Shown one piece after another: positions 31,101 to 37,311 of a DNA stretch of 64,000 nucleotides. The DNA lies in assembly GCA_024760905.1 (NCBI GenBank), contig CM045746.1:14747966-14811965 (forward strand), written 5' to 3'. Each line of letters starts with the position of its first letter. The first letter of the stretch is position 1. Position numbers and translations under genes: made by a program. The notes beneath the pieces were generated by a model. The model was not told the origin of the DNA and made no database searches. It saw only the letters and a list, made by a program, of their open reading frames with translations. Origin of the DNA: Plotosus lineatus. Its lineage: Eukaryota; Chordata; Actinopteri; Siluriformes; Plotosidae.

Positions 31101-32884
31101 GAAGTAGTAGTTCTATTTCATAAGATGATGAAGCCTTGTCATTACGCCCAAGAAACTTCAGTTTGATTTGTGGAGGAGTGAATAATATTAGTTAATTTGC
31201 CTATTAATTACGAAATGACATGAATTCACTTGCTTGTGACGCTCATGTCTTTTAATGCTGCACTTTTTCCCTAACAAATTAAGATCAGAATAGGTTCAAG
31301 ATGATGCTTCAACTTTTGTGTAAATTGTTACAGCCATTCAGAAGATTGTCATTTTGGTTAGTATTTATGCAAATTAGCGCAAAATCCAATATGGCAGATT
31401 CGAAATTAGTGAACCAAGTAAAAACTAAATCGTTTGGACCCCTGAATACATCTGCAAGCAGCAATTCTTTGGTCCACTAATTTTCTGAAGGTCACAATCA
31501 TCAGTTGCAAGACTTTCCATACCAAGTTGTGTGTAAATCTGGGCACCAGTTCAGAAGAATTATTAAAAAATGCGATATGTCACCATTACAATCTGATAGA
31601 CACAAAGCTCTGATGCTCTCTGACACAGAAACTTTTCCTTCACAATATAATTTGTGGTTGTGTGGGTGTCAGCTTACTCTGGGCGAGGGCGGGGTACATG
31701 TGCGCCAGCCTCTCTGTGACCCTAATAGGATTAATGGTTCAGAAAATGAATGGATGAATATACAAGTAATTCATAAATACTGTACACCAAAGGCACTTTT
31801 CAGATTTTAGAATTTTTTTTTTAATTTGTCAAAATATTTAGAAACCATGTATTTTTCCTTCCACATCACAATTATGTGCCACTTTCTGTTGGTCTGTCAC
31901 GTAAAATCCAAATAAAATACATTTACATTTGTGGTTGCACCATGACAAAATGTGGAGCAGCTCAAGGGGTGTAAATACTTTTGCTCGCCAAAAGTATTCA
32001 TACTCAAAAGTATTAATTCTCCGACGTATCCGGGGTCTGATGGGAAAAAAAAAAAAACGATCAATCATGGAATTTAGGCCTCGGTTATAAAAACACTGAT
32101 ATTATTCAGCCATTTTCAAATCCTTAATCCTGATTCACCCTACTAGGATCACAGGGAGGCTGGAGCCTCTCAGCCAAAATGTGATGAAGGTTGGACTACC
32201 AGGAGGAAACCCACGCAAGCATGGGAGAAATGCACAGAAATGCCCTTGCTGAGCCTAGAACTCAAACCCGAGACCTTCTTGCTGTGAGGTGGATGTTCTT
32301 TACCACTATGCACTATGTACTCATTCCTGTGCAGTATTTTGAAAGATGGTGTACTGATTTGTGGGAAACTTTAGCACGTTCGCCTCACACCAAGAAGGTC
32401 CTGGCTGACATGGTTCCTGTGTGGAGTTTCCATGCTTTCGTGAGTTTAATCCAGGTATTTTGATTCTACCCACAGTCCAAAGAAATGTACATTAGGCTCA
32501 CTGGTTGCTCTGAACTGCCCCGGGTTTATATGTGCTGGCTCTGCAATGGTGTGGGAAGCAGTTCAGGGTGTACCCTACCTTTGCCCAGTGTCTGTTGAGA
32601 TAAGGTGATAGCCACCCCAGGAACCTAATATGATCAAGCATTTCAGAATATGAATCAATAACACTCAATATTACCTGCTCACTTTACATGACTTCCTTGT
32701 CTACAATGGATGCATGATGAAGTCCTTAATAGCACAGTAATCCTGTGTTTATGTATTTCTTTCTTTCTTTCTTTTTTTTTTTTTTTTTTTTAGGACTCCT
32801 GCTGAAAAAAAAGGGACCGAAGCACCACATGATGGCCATGAGCCCAAGAGGCAAGAGTGGTTCACCAAATACTTCTCTTTCTGA
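3146..32884 (+). CDS. fam184: FAM184-family coiled-coil protein, C-terminal part (9 exons)
   Basis: Exons 3146-3263, 3349-3540, 4915-5131, 5361-5491, 7300-7466 (or to 7454), 23645-23753, 23867-23968, 26229-26458 and 32794-32884 join in phase and give about 450 residues ending in a TGA stop. All introns are GT-AG. The first five exons encode Glu/Gln/Lys-rich coiled coil. A Ser/Pro-rich, probably disordered segment follows, then the C-terminus PKRQEWFTKYFSF. From memory, human FAM184A ends in a very similar QEWFARYFTF and has TERDQIIKKLIED where this protein has SERDQVIKRLVED. I cannot decide between the A and B paralogues. The family is poorly characterised, so no biochemical function is claimed. 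The 5' exons lie outside the window. A possible poly(A) signal is at 32993-32998. The 16-kb fifth intron is packed with transposons. Confidence 0.85.
3349..3540 (+). CDS. fam184: FAM184 exon, coiled coil
   Basis: The acceptor is CTTACAG and the donor CAG/GTAAAT. The 64 codons are phase 0 at both ends and run from LEEKKQLFQKIKKEG to KEKLINKKQLQ. Only 85 bp of intron separate it from the previous exon, and a SINE follows about 105 bp downstream. Confidence 0.85.
3646..4009 (+). mobile_element. tRNA-derived SINE, family A head with RTE tail
   Basis: A-box TGGTCTAGTGG near 3658 and B-box GGTTCGAGTCC at 3703-3713 mark a tRNA-like head. The 3' tail (GATTCGCTGTGGCGACTCCC then AAAAGCCGAAAGGAAG) matches the 3' end of the RTE LINEs in this window. 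Target duplication TCGTACCAGG lies at 3636-3645 and 4010-4019. It is in a FAM184 intron. Confidence 0.9.
4143..4660. mobile_element. Tigger-like MITE (CAGTCATCCCTTGAATATCG)
   Basis: Starts after TA with CAGTCATCCCTTG and ends near AAAAGATGACTAAG. Internal sequence describes the usual CGCGAAGT-type ends of pogo/Tigger MITEs. It lies in a FAM184 intron. Confidence 0.6.
4915..5131 (+). CDS. fam184: FAM184 exon, acidic then coiled coil
   Basis: The acceptor is GTTATAG and the donor GTAGGT. The 72 codons plus one base open with an acidic stretch (VVQEEDENEENMKEDE) and then read RVERLNHQHALQALEKQ, resembling the SELNHQHAAAIDLL region of FAM184A. It ends in phase 1. Confidence 0.85.
5301..5360 (+). 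repeat. (TG)n microsatellite forming a splice acceptor
   Basis: TG and CTGTGTGTG units continue to the AG at 5359-5360, immediately before a FAM184 exon. Confidence 0.9.
5361..5491 (+). CDS. fam184: FAM184 exon with acceptor inside a TG repeat
   Basis: This 131-bp exon begins right after a (TG)n-derived acceptor ending CTGTGTGTAG and ends at CAG/GTAAAA. With one base from the previous exon it gives 44 codons (EKQKAELTQQHTEWVRQV onward). It is phase 0 at its end and joins the exon at 7300 without a frame change. Confidence 0.85.
5825..6355 (-). mobile_element. SINE tail fragment (L2-like) split by an hAT MITE
   Basis: The familiar CATTCATTTTCGGAACCG tail runs to GCACTCTAGAC at 5926 and resumes after the MITE at 6324 with TGCTCGCCTGGCCATCGCAG. 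The two halves match an uninterrupted copy. Confidence 0.75.
5927..6315. mobile_element. Palindromic hAT MITE with perfect 8-bp duplication
   Basis: Ends CAGGGGTGGGCAATCTTATC and its complement. The two arms are almost perfect inverted copies meeting near 6120. Flanks are CTCTAGAC (5919-5926) and CTCTAGAC (6316-6323). Confidence 0.92.
7300..7466 (+). CDS. fam184: FAM184 exon, coiled coil, two possible donors
   Basis: The acceptor is TTTCCAAG. The frame reads DLKKQNRLQSLERQLDE, similar to the DLQEELRHREHHISELDKE part of FAM184A. Two GT donors, after 7454 (GTGCAG) and after 7466 (GTCAGC), are 12 bp apart and leave the same phase 2, so both join the exon at 23645 in frame. Confidence 0.8.
7618..8515. 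mobile_element. Tigger-like MITE (CAGTCGGCCC family)
   Basis: Left end CAGTCGGCCCCCAACTTATG preceded by TA. The interior shares CGAAATCCCC and GCGCGAGTTGCTCTCTCATT-like sequence with 19665-21465 in the opposite direction. The right end is degraded. Two internal ~200-bp segments (7850-8040 and 8045-8215) are a tandem duplication. Confidence 0.7.
8546..9126. other. Intron, no gene seen
   Basis: Part of the large FAM184 intron. Only a degraded SINE-tail fragment (about 8745-8850) is recognisable. Confidence 0.6.
9127..9446 (+). mobile_element. SINE, family A with RTE tail, 5' truncated
   Basis: Contains the B-box GGTTCGAGTCC, the body and the RTE-like tail ending CTGAAAGGAAGACAGAC. The first ~40 bp of the tRNA head are missing. 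Confidence 0.85.
9570..10360 (+). pseudogene. hAT transposase remnant with dimerisation domain
   Basis: A 107-residue open stretch (9978-10301) ends with PHSNAECERIFSQVRKNK and TDFRGSLSDD, the C-terminal hAT dimerisation motif. An upstream piece (about 9615-9740, MEKFLSLSGSSKSKAREQ) in another frame fits the N-terminal part of the same protein. The middle is missing. It could derive from a hAT-like domesticated gene, but the breaks favour a dead transposon. Confidence 0.65.
10595..11640 (-). pseudogene. Possible processed pseudogene (unidentified)
   Basis: On the - strand the region looks like degraded coding sequence (Lys/Ser/Gln/Pro-rich, many stops) followed by AATAAA-type signals and an A-run at the far end (10596-10603), with a second A-run at 10869-10886. 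No parent gene is recognised. An ordinary intron could look the same. Confidence 0.25.
11690..11789. repeat. hAT-type terminal fragment
   Basis: Ends GCACAGTGGTTGAAAAACAC, resembling one end of a non-autonomous hAT element. No partner end was found. Confidence 0.35.
11790..12490. other. Intron, nothing recognised
   Basis: No supported gene or named repeat. Confidence 0.5.
12490..12830. repeat. Fish interspersed repeat (ATTTTTATAGTGCTTTTTAT)
   Basis: Shares TTTTATTTxTATAGTGCTTT, GACATTATTGCAAA and ATGAGCAAGCCTATGGCAG-type sequence with 24015-24340 and 30510-30680. The class is not known to me. Confidence 0.5.
12902..12970. repeat. (TG)n(TA)n microsatellite
   Basis: TG tract passing into a TA tract at the edge of a Tigger-like element. 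Confidence 0.95.
12971..13926. mobile_element. Tigger-like element (GACGCTCCCTGACTTACG ... GGGGACCGTCTG)
   Basis: The two ends are imperfect inverted repeats. Related copies occur at 831-980 and 54730-55540. No intact transposase frame is visible. Confidence 0.7.
13943..14155 (+). mobile_element. SINE, family A body with L2-like tail, 5' truncated
   Basis: Body CATTGTCTATGGTGTGAGG and GACTTTCGACAAGAGTAGC continue into GCGATGTCCTGGCGAGCTGT and the tail AAGCGGTTCAGAAAATGAAT. Confidence 0.8.
14162..14617 (-). mobile_element. Tigger-like MITE, GGGATCCCTC family
   Basis: Ends GATCCCTCGCTATTTC and AAAGTGAGGGATCCCTG. The terminal 45-50 bp near 14515-14600 are tandemly duplicated. The interior GTATTTATTGATATTATATA is shared by all copies of the family. 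Confidence 0.8.
14618..15060. other. Intron, nothing recognised
   Basis: AT-rich sequence without a supported feature. Confidence 0.5.
15060..16660 (+). pseudogene. Ty3/Gypsy retroelement pol remnant
   Basis: The clear part is 16040-16520: KKQLYALLGLTG, then YCHFMQNF, then WWSEPF, then YISRKLTCSKRCYSAMEW and IKWAVEELQYYIIGRHFT, in several frames. These match the reverse transcriptase thumb to RNase H part of Ty3/Gypsy pol. The upstream 15060-16040 stretch is probably the same element but I could not assign domains. A (CA)n tract interrupts it at 15570-15608. Confidence 0.7.
16848..16942 (+). mobile_element. SINE family A head fragment
   Basis: GATCCAAAGGTTGCGGGTTC to TATCAAAGGCGGGCCA. It carries the B-box and start of the body only; the rest is absent. 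Confidence 0.8.
17100..17940. other. Intron, possibly 5' part of a decayed hAT element
   Basis: No supported reading frame. It directly precedes the hAT transposase remnant at 17940. Confidence 0.35.
17940..18600 (+). pseudogene. hAT (Charlie-like / GTF2IRD2-like) transposase remnant
   Basis: Frames contain LAFLVDITHELNVLNKPLEG, QLVSAVFDNMRAFSTK, FQIFADPFSFDMQHASS and LQMELIDLQCNFELEVKF. They end in a broken dimerisation motif (LFGSPCFC, KLFFTWNFNKIKYMSKRAND). This order is typical of Charlie-type hAT transposases and of the domesticated GTF2IRD2 C-terminus. Frame changes near 18100 and 18380 (a C-rich insertion) disable it. Confidence 0.75.
18890..19660. other. Intron, nothing recognised
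   Basis: No supported feature. Confidence 0.5.
19793..20144 (-). mobile_element. Full-length family A SINE with RTE tail and 16-bp target duplication
   Basis: On the - strand: tRNA-like head, body, RTE-like tail. CCCAAGACTACCCCGT occurs at 19777-19792 and 20145-20160, an exact duplication. Insertion into the Tigger element is therefore direct and datable. Confidence 0.93.
20308..20390. repeat. (CA)n and (CT)n microsatellites
   Basis: CA tract, CT tract and a second CA tract in series inside the Tigger element. Confidence 0.95.
20645..20845. repeat. Compound CT/CA/GT repeat with inverted symmetry
   Basis: CT and CA tracts, then two copies of CGTGCGTGCACACGCGCG-type alternating purine-pyrimidine sequence, then GT and GA tracts that mirror the start. 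Confidence 0.9.
21476..21504. repeat. (TG)n microsatellite
   Basis: TG tract just outside the Tigger element end. Confidence 0.9.
21541..22790. mobile_element. Tigger-like MITE (GGGATCCCTC family), split by another copy
   Basis: The left half 21541-21789 (AGGGATCCCTCACTTTCCAC onward, with an internal TG tract) continues in 22509-22790, ending in GAAGTAGTGAGGGATTCATG. The two halves reconstruct one element interrupted at a TA. Confidence 0.8.
21790..22508. mobile_element. Tigger-like MITE inserted in a sister copy
   Basis: Ends CAGGGATCCCTCACTTTCTG and AAAGGGATCCCTG, each flanked by TA (21788-21789, 22509-22510). It contains an extra segment near 22040-22110 that recurs at 36185-36245. Confidence 0.85.
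22816..23227 (-). mobile_element. tRNA-derived SINE, family C, long form
   Basis: Second near-identical copy of the 410-bp element at 1330-1740. It lies between a TG-rich tract and a (TG)n(TA)n microsatellite (23228-23283). Confidence 0.85.
23228..23283. repeat. (TG)n(TA)n microsatellite
   Basis: TG then TA dinucleotides following the SINE head. Confidence 0.95.
23645..23753 (+). CDS. fam184: FAM184 exon, conserved ERDQxIK segment
   Basis: The acceptor is GAATGTAG. One base plus 36 codons run from LNEKEEMGKRRV to SERDQVIKRLV. The donor GTTCGT is weak. It is placed after Val because the homologous human segment continues with Glu-Asp, which begins the next exon here. Confidence 0.8.
23867..23968 (+). 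CDS. fam184: FAM184 exon, start of disordered tail
   Basis: The acceptor is TTCACCAG and the donor AAG/GTTAGT. The 34 codons begin EDLHQLSQHPPLSSDG. It is phase 0 on both sides and marks the change from coiled coil to Ser/Thr/Pro-rich sequence. Confidence 0.8.
24015..24960. repeat. Fish interspersed repeat, long copy
   Basis: Begins ATTTCAGTTCAGTTTTATTT, includes AAGAAACCTTGAGAGGAACC and ends in AAGCGACGGAGTCTGGGCCC-like sequence. Parts recur at 12490-12830 and 30510-30700. Confidence 0.55.
25367..25855 (-). mobile_element. Tigger-like MITE (GGGATCCCTC family), partial, carrying a SINE
   Basis: Interior sequence GTATTTATTGATATTATATA and GTCAGTCAGTGTGGGG-type right arm on either side of the SINE. 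Outer termini are lost. Confidence 0.7.
25540..25803 (+). mobile_element. SINE, family A with RTE tail, 5' truncated
   Basis: Starts inside the body at CAGTGCGGCTAACTGGG and ends AAAAGCCGAAAGGAAGACAG. Confidence 0.85.
26229..26458 (+). CDS. fam184: FAM184 exon, Ser/Pro-rich linker
   Basis: The acceptor is GTTTCCAG and the donor CAG/GTAATT. It has 76 codons plus two bases. The segment SIPSLTSVEG matches the position and character of SVPNLSALES in FAM184A. The rest is Ser/Thr/Pro/Gln-rich. It lies just right of a nested hAT element ending at 26191. Confidence 0.8.
26459..26970. other. Intron, nothing recognised
   Basis: No supported feature between the FAM184 exon and the hAT MITE. Confidence 0.5.
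26978..27300. mobile_element. Palindromic hAT MITE with perfect 8-bp duplication
   Basis: Ends CAGGGGTGTCAAACTCG and CGAGTTTGACACCCCTG. Flanks TGCTAAAC at 26970-26977 and 27301-27308. A ~55-bp unit (ending in ACAACTGATAAGAGTCTTCA) is tandemly repeated in the left arm. Confidence 0.93.
27726..29514. mobile_element. Tigger-like element (CAGTAGGCCCTC family)
   Basis: Ends CAGTAGGCCCTCATAACTTA and TCAAGGGCCTACTG with TA on both sides (27724-27725, 29515-29516). It includes a TA microsatellite (28062-28118) and a SINE-tail fragment (28848-28896). No transposase frame is visible. Confidence 0.85.
28062..28118. repeat. (AT)n microsatellite
   Basis: Uninterrupted AT tract. Confidence 0.95.
29985..30056 (-). 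mobile_element. SINE family D fragment
   Basis: ACCCGAGCCTAGTGGCTCAT and GTGCTTATCCCCAG match the 3' part of the element at 58346-58653 in reverse. Confidence 0.7.
30057..30505. other. Intron, nothing recognised
   Basis: No supported feature. Confidence 0.5.
30510..30700. repeat. Fish interspersed repeat fragment
   Basis: TTCAGTTTTATTTGTATTGT and GGCAAGGAAAAACTCCCT match the repeat at 24015. Confidence 0.55.
30936..31112 (+). mobile_element. RTE LINE 3' end fragment
   Basis: CTACCAGGCAGAAGGCC to GCTGTGGCGACCCCTGAAGG matches the last ~60 codons and 3' end of the RTE copies at 1-783 and 41018-41701. Confidence 0.85.
31113..31670. other. Intron, nothing recognised
   Basis: No supported feature. 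Confidence 0.5.
31675..31755 (+). repeat. SINE L2-like tail fragment
   Basis: TACTCTGGGCGAGGGCGGGG and ATGGTTCAGAAAATGAATGG. Confidence 0.6.
31800..32000. mobile_element. DNA-transposon-like fragment
   Basis: The motif AGCTCAAGGGGTGTAAATAC with TTTTGCTCGC is like the end region of a widespread fish Tc1-like repeat. Ends not resolved. Confidence 0.4.
32103..32325 (-). mobile_element. SINE family C head with L2-like tail, degraded
   Basis: In reverse, a tRNA-like head (ACCTTCTTGCTGTGAGG on the + strand) and the CTAGGATCACAGGGAGGC tail. Confidence 0.6.
32365..32660 (+). mobile_element. SINE family C head with L2-like tail, degraded
   Basis: TTAGCACGTTCGCCTCACAC head, GTGTGGAGTTTCCATGC body, CAGTTCAGGGTGTACCC tail. 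It lies just upstream of the FAM184 last exon. Confidence 0.6.
32794..32884 (+). CDS. fam184: FAM184 terminal exon and stop
   Basis: A long polypyrimidine tract ending TTTAG precedes the exon. It encodes TPAEKKGTEAPHDGHEPKRQ, then EWFTKYFSF and TGA (32882-32884). The aromatic C-terminal signature identifies the family. AATAAA at 32993-32998 is a plausible poly(A) signal about 110 bases after the stop. Confidence 0.88.
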
Positions 32885-32992
32885 GCACATTTAAATAATA
32901 CTTTTCTGCTATAAACAAAGATTTACTGACAAGAACTCTCATTACCTCCTTGACCAACATGGTTCACATAAGCACAATCAGCCTGGAAACAC

Positions 32993-32998
32993 AATAAA
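32993..32998 (+). promoter_or_regulatory. FAM184 poly(A) signal
   Basis: AATAAA about 110 bases after the TGA of the FAM184 terminal exon. Confidence 0.6.
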
Positions 32999-33581
32999 AG
33001 CAAAAATGTGAGCCTATACTTGGTGTGTGGTGGCTTATGGGGTACAAAAAGAAATTATGATTCTTAAACATATTTATTCCTAAATATGCTTCAAATGGAC
33101 GCTGCTACACATTTAGAGATCATAACTGAAGAAACAGAGGACGTTAAATTCACATGTATTTACAGCCACCCTAATTAGGATTACGTGGCACAAAAAACGA
33201 ATGAATGATTGAATGTTGTTGAAAGTGAACCGAGCGCAGAATTGTAATACTTTTTGCATGATTAAACTACAACAATCAGCCATACCATTCACCGTCTGAC
33301 TGGTACCTGACTGGTTTGCAGCAAGGCAGCCCCAGTTGGCGCGAGATGCAATGCCCTGTGTGTTACCAGAAATTCTAGCCTGAGCTCCACACGTGCATCA
33401 GTGAACCTTGGCACGCATAACACTATTGCCAGTTCACCTACTGTGATGATCGCTACCGTAGCCCATCTTGGTCGGAACATAGCATTGCATACCAGGAACT
33501 CCCCTCAATACCTGACATTTTGGAAATGAACCGTTTCTTTCTCTCTTAGCATAATAAAGCCCAATACTCAGCCGATGACCC

Positions 33582-33830
33582 CCAGTGCAGCTGACTGGGT
33601 TATCAAAGGCCGGCCAAGTCTCACTGTCTATGGTGAGAGGTTCATGTAAAAGAACCATTGCTGACCTTCGACAAGAGTAGCTGCAACGCCGTCAGCATGT
33701 TTCCACCCTGCGATGGCCTGGCGAGCTGTCCAGGGTGTACTCTGCCCTCACCTGGAGTCGGCTGGGATGGGCGCCAGCCTCCCCGCAACCATAATCAGGA
33801 TTAAGCGGTTACAGAAAATGAACTAAACTG
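33582..33830 (+). mobile_element. SINE, family A body with L2-like tail
   Basis: CAGTGCAGCTGACTGGG body passes at about 33708 into CCTGCGATGGCCTGGCGAGC and AAGCGGTTACAGAAAATGAA. Intergenic. Confidence 0.85.
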
Positions 33831-34400
33831 AACTTATCAGATGACACTGAAACGAAATAATCACCTGTTATTCACGTCACATATAAGTGGTTATAAAGTT
33901 ATGGCTGATTGGCTGACTCGTTTTACAAAATTAAATGTAAATGCCAATAAATGCACTTTACGTAAAAAGGTAGTTGCATGTAAATGGGGTAACACCAGCA
34001 ACCTCATGAAATGCACAAATATATAGCCGTCTATAAATCCGAATCACTGCCACATATTTCACTGTTTTTACAAAGTGGCTGCTGCACATCAGACAGTGTC
34101 CCAAACTCTCCAACCAATGAGATTTAAGAATGCAACTGTCTTCACCAAGTCAAGATAACATTCTGTATATTTTTCACATCCTTTTATGTCATGGTTTGAT
34201 TTTCTGCATTAAATTATGAAGACATTTGATGCGTCTTGAAAAGTATCTGTATCGATATGCAGTGTAGGCATGTGTGTAACCAAACGTAAAAGGTCTTGAT
34301 AAAAAACTTTTTTAAATGTATTCAAACATTTTGAGATACAAACTGCCTCATAAAATTGTATCATACCAACAATTTAATGAGTTTTAAAAAGGTGGCTACA
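33831..34400. other. Intergenic, nothing recognised
   Basis: AT-rich unique-looking sequence between the two genes. Confidence 0.5.
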
Positions 34401-34404
34401 GATA

Positions 34405-34836
34405 CAGGATCCCTCACTTTCCGCGGTTAATGGGGACCAAGACCCACCCCACCCGCTACTGCCGATTACCGCGAAGTAGGACCGACACACCCCTGACTAA
34501 CGTATACATACATGCATATGTGTATATAAAATCAATAAATACATATTCAACACTATAAATTCTTATGCATTATTTTTGAATGTTTGTTATTATAAGATGT
34601 AAATAAAATAAATACACACACTGAGACGCACCTCACATAAAAACGTAAGTAGTTTTGTTGGGGGGTTTTGGGTTGGGGTTTTTTTTGGTTTTTTTTTTGC
34701 ATCATTGGCCTTGTTTTGTGGCATTTTCCTTAACTTTTTTCCTTCATTTCCTTATTTTTTGATGAATATTTTTGAAAAACCCGCGTTGCCCTGACGCCAC
34801 AGAAACTGAAGCATGAAGTAGGGAAGGATCACTGTG
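34405..34836. mobile_element. Tigger-like MITE, GGGATCCCTC family
   Basis: Ends CAGGATCCCTCACTTTCCGC and GAAGTAGGGAAGGATCACTG. Confidence 0.8.
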
Positions 34837-34927
34837 TATGCTACAGACACATATTACACAGATTTTTACTTCAGCTGGATTAAACCTACCTCATCGAGCA
34901 AAATAGTTGAGTTAGGCATGTACAGTA

Positions 34928-35236
34928 GGTAAAGTACTTTGGGCTTTTTACACCCGAGCCATAGTGACACATCAGGCCGGTGCTTATCCCCGGTTTCTAT
35001 AGCGTAAGGTGACGAGGAGCACAACTCCTCCTGGATGGGACGCTAGTCCATCGCAGGTTACCTTCCCAGTATATTTTTACTGGTACCCATTTATACTGCT
35101 GGGTGAACAGAGGCACACTTGTGGTTGAGACCTTGCCGGGGGGGTCTTAGCACAGTGGGGGTCTAACTGGGATTTGAACACACAACCTCCTGATCATGAG
35201 CCCAGCACCCTAACTACTACACACCACCGGCCCCAC
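34928..35236 (-). mobile_element. tRNA-derived SINE, family D, with 15-bp target duplication
   Basis: In reverse, a tRNA-like head and the 3' end CTCGGGTGTAAAAAGCCC. TAGGCATGTACAGTA occurs at 34913-34927 and 35237-35251. Confidence 0.9.
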
Positions 35237-35429
35237 TAGGCATGTACAGTATTGTAGTAATAAACCACTGCTGAAAATACTGTTCATAAGTGTGTAGTTA
35301 AAAAAAAGACTTTCACTGTAACACTGTAAAATAAAAATAATAATAATAATTTAAGTGCATGGGGAAGCAAAATGAAAGTCGGTGACAGAAAATGATAGTT
35401 GGTTTATGGGAACGAATACACACACACAT

Positions 35430-35435
35430 ACATAC

Positions 35436-35466
<31 letters not shown>

Positions 35467-35524
35467 CTATATATATATGTATGTATGTATATATATATAT
35501 GTATATATATATATACGTATATAT

Positions 35525-35567
<43 letters not shown>

Positions 35568-35757
35568 TACATATACATACATAATATATATATATATATA
35601 TATACATACATACATACATATATATATACATATATATACATACATATATATACATATATATACATACATATATATATATATACACATACATACATATATA
35701 TACATACATATACATACATACATATACATATACATACATATATATACATACATATAC
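35430..35757. repeat. Interrupted AT / ATAC / ATGT array
   Basis: About 330 bp of (AT)n with TATG and CATA units. All reading frames through it are repeat artefacts. Confidence 0.95.
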
Positions 35758-36152
35758 CCCTCCCTTTTCGCTGTTAATTGGGACCGAGATCCCCCAACGT
35801 GCATGTACGTACATGCATGTGTGTATATAATATTAATAAATACATATTGAATGCTATAAATTCTTATAGCATAAGATGTAGATAAAATATACACACTCAA
35901 AACAAAAAATACACACAAAGACGCACACACGCAGATGCGCACCTCACAAAAAAGCAGCAAAACTGTAAGCAGTTTTGATGGGTGATTTTGGGTTGTTTTT
36001 TGTGGGTTTTTAGCATAATTGGCCTTGTTTTTGTGGCATTTTCCTTAACCTTTTCCCCTTTTCGATGAATATTTAAAAAAATTTTTTTTTTTAAAAACGC
36101 GATGCACTGCATATGCATAAATTGAAGCGCGAAGTAGCGAGAGATCCCTGCA
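35757..36152. mobile_element. Tigger-like MITE, GGGATCCCTC family
   Basis: Starts TCCCTTTTCGCTGTTAATTG after the AT array and ends GAAGTAGCGAGAGATCCCTG. The left terminus is eroded. Confidence 0.75.
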
Positions 36153-36167
36153 TACATATACAGTCGC

Positions 36168-36768
36168 TCTCCCACTTACGCACATCCGGACACACGAACA
36201 TCTGGTCCGAGGTCGAGAGTGAAAGTGAAATGAAATTGAAGAACTGAACACTGAAATAAAGACCAGTACAGTTAAAGCATAAGAACAATAAAGATAAGAA
36301 TTTTTACCTTTGTGGTGGTGAGCTTTTGGCATACGTAAATGTTGGAGAAGGAGAGAGGAGGAGGATCCCCTTCCATAACAACATCAGATGAAAGCCAAAT
36401 GTGTCTTTTCTCTTGCTACTCACTTTGGCATGGATGACTCTTCTTTCTTTTCTTGAAGAACATTTCTAACGTGGCTTGTTTCTGCCTTCTTTTCAAAACC
36501 TTATGGAAGTGGTGCATAACCTCATCGTTAAAGGCGTTCACAGCACTGCTAGCTTTAGCTTTATCAGGGTGATACAGCTCAACAACTTTCGGACAGTGTG
36601 CATTTCCCCCTCCATCTCAGTCTCATTTTTTTCCTCGCGCTTTTTTTTGTGTTCAGCTTCCGGATTTTGTTTGCCTTCTGGGACCACAAAAAAAAAATTC
36701 CCGGATTTTTTTGGCCGAATTCAGATTTGTTCGATCTCTAAAGCATTCGAGAACCAACGTATCACTGT
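36168..36768. mobile_element. Tigger-like element (CAGTCGCTCTCCCACTTACG)
   Basis: Left end CAGTCGCTCTCCCACTTACG; right end TTCGAGAACCAACGTATCAC. The ends differ, so this may be two partial elements. Confidence 0.5.
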
Positions 36769-36997
36769 ATTTAAAAATATGAAAATCCCAAAATCGATAT
36801 TTTGAAGCCAAAAACGTATTTTCTGCTCAGGTTGAAGGCTACAATTGTTTATGTTTGACTGCAGTAGCGAATGAGTTAAATATTCTGCTTTATGAATGGA
36901 ATGAGGTAGAAGACCAGGACACGACACTTGAGACCCTATCGTACATCACGAAGGACCTCGCAAACAAGTTCGACAGAAGTACACTCAACTTGATTGT

Positions 36998-37024
36998 TTT
37001 ATTCTAGAAAAAAAATTCTTTATT
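36998..37024 (-). promoter_or_regulatory. Haspin poly(A) signals (two AATAAA)
   Basis: AATAAA on the - strand at 37024-37019 and again at 37003-36998, 83 and 104 bases past the stop codon. Confidence 0.6.
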
Positions 37025-37106
37025 TGATATCAAATTTTTTTACAGATAATTAAATACTAAGCATTATACATATCTATATATCTATAGCAGGCTTCATAGC
37101 ATAGGA

Positions 37107-37311
37107 TCATTGAAATAGATTAGCATGCAAGAGGGCGTCTTTGGCTGAATGGTAGTTGAGGATCTCCGAGTGAAACGCTACGAGATTGCGCTTCAGTGCC
37201 TTTTGCTGGCTGGTCTGTACTTTGGTCTTGTACCTCAGATTCAAAAGCTTATCGGACAGATAGTGTAGCCACAGCACGTTGGAGTGAGGGTTATAGTCTG
37301 CCCAGTGATTA
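37107..37311 (-). CDS. haspin: Haspin last exon and stop
   Basis: The acceptor is CATCTTGTAG. It encodes [20 protein letters not shown] through [12 protein letters not shown] and TGA (37109-37107). The human end is LLCQHSLFK. Two AATAAA signals on this strand (37024-37019 and 37003-36998) suggest a 3' UTR of roughly 100-130 bases. Confidence 0.95.

Noticed and set aside
35313..35960. Long open frames of Tyr/Ile/His/Thr-rich peptides on both strands
   Set aside because: They are translations of AT/ATAC microsatellite DNA and occur in every frame. The same holds for frames at 780-880, 1235-1420, 12808-13080, 20553-20890 and 40757-40999.
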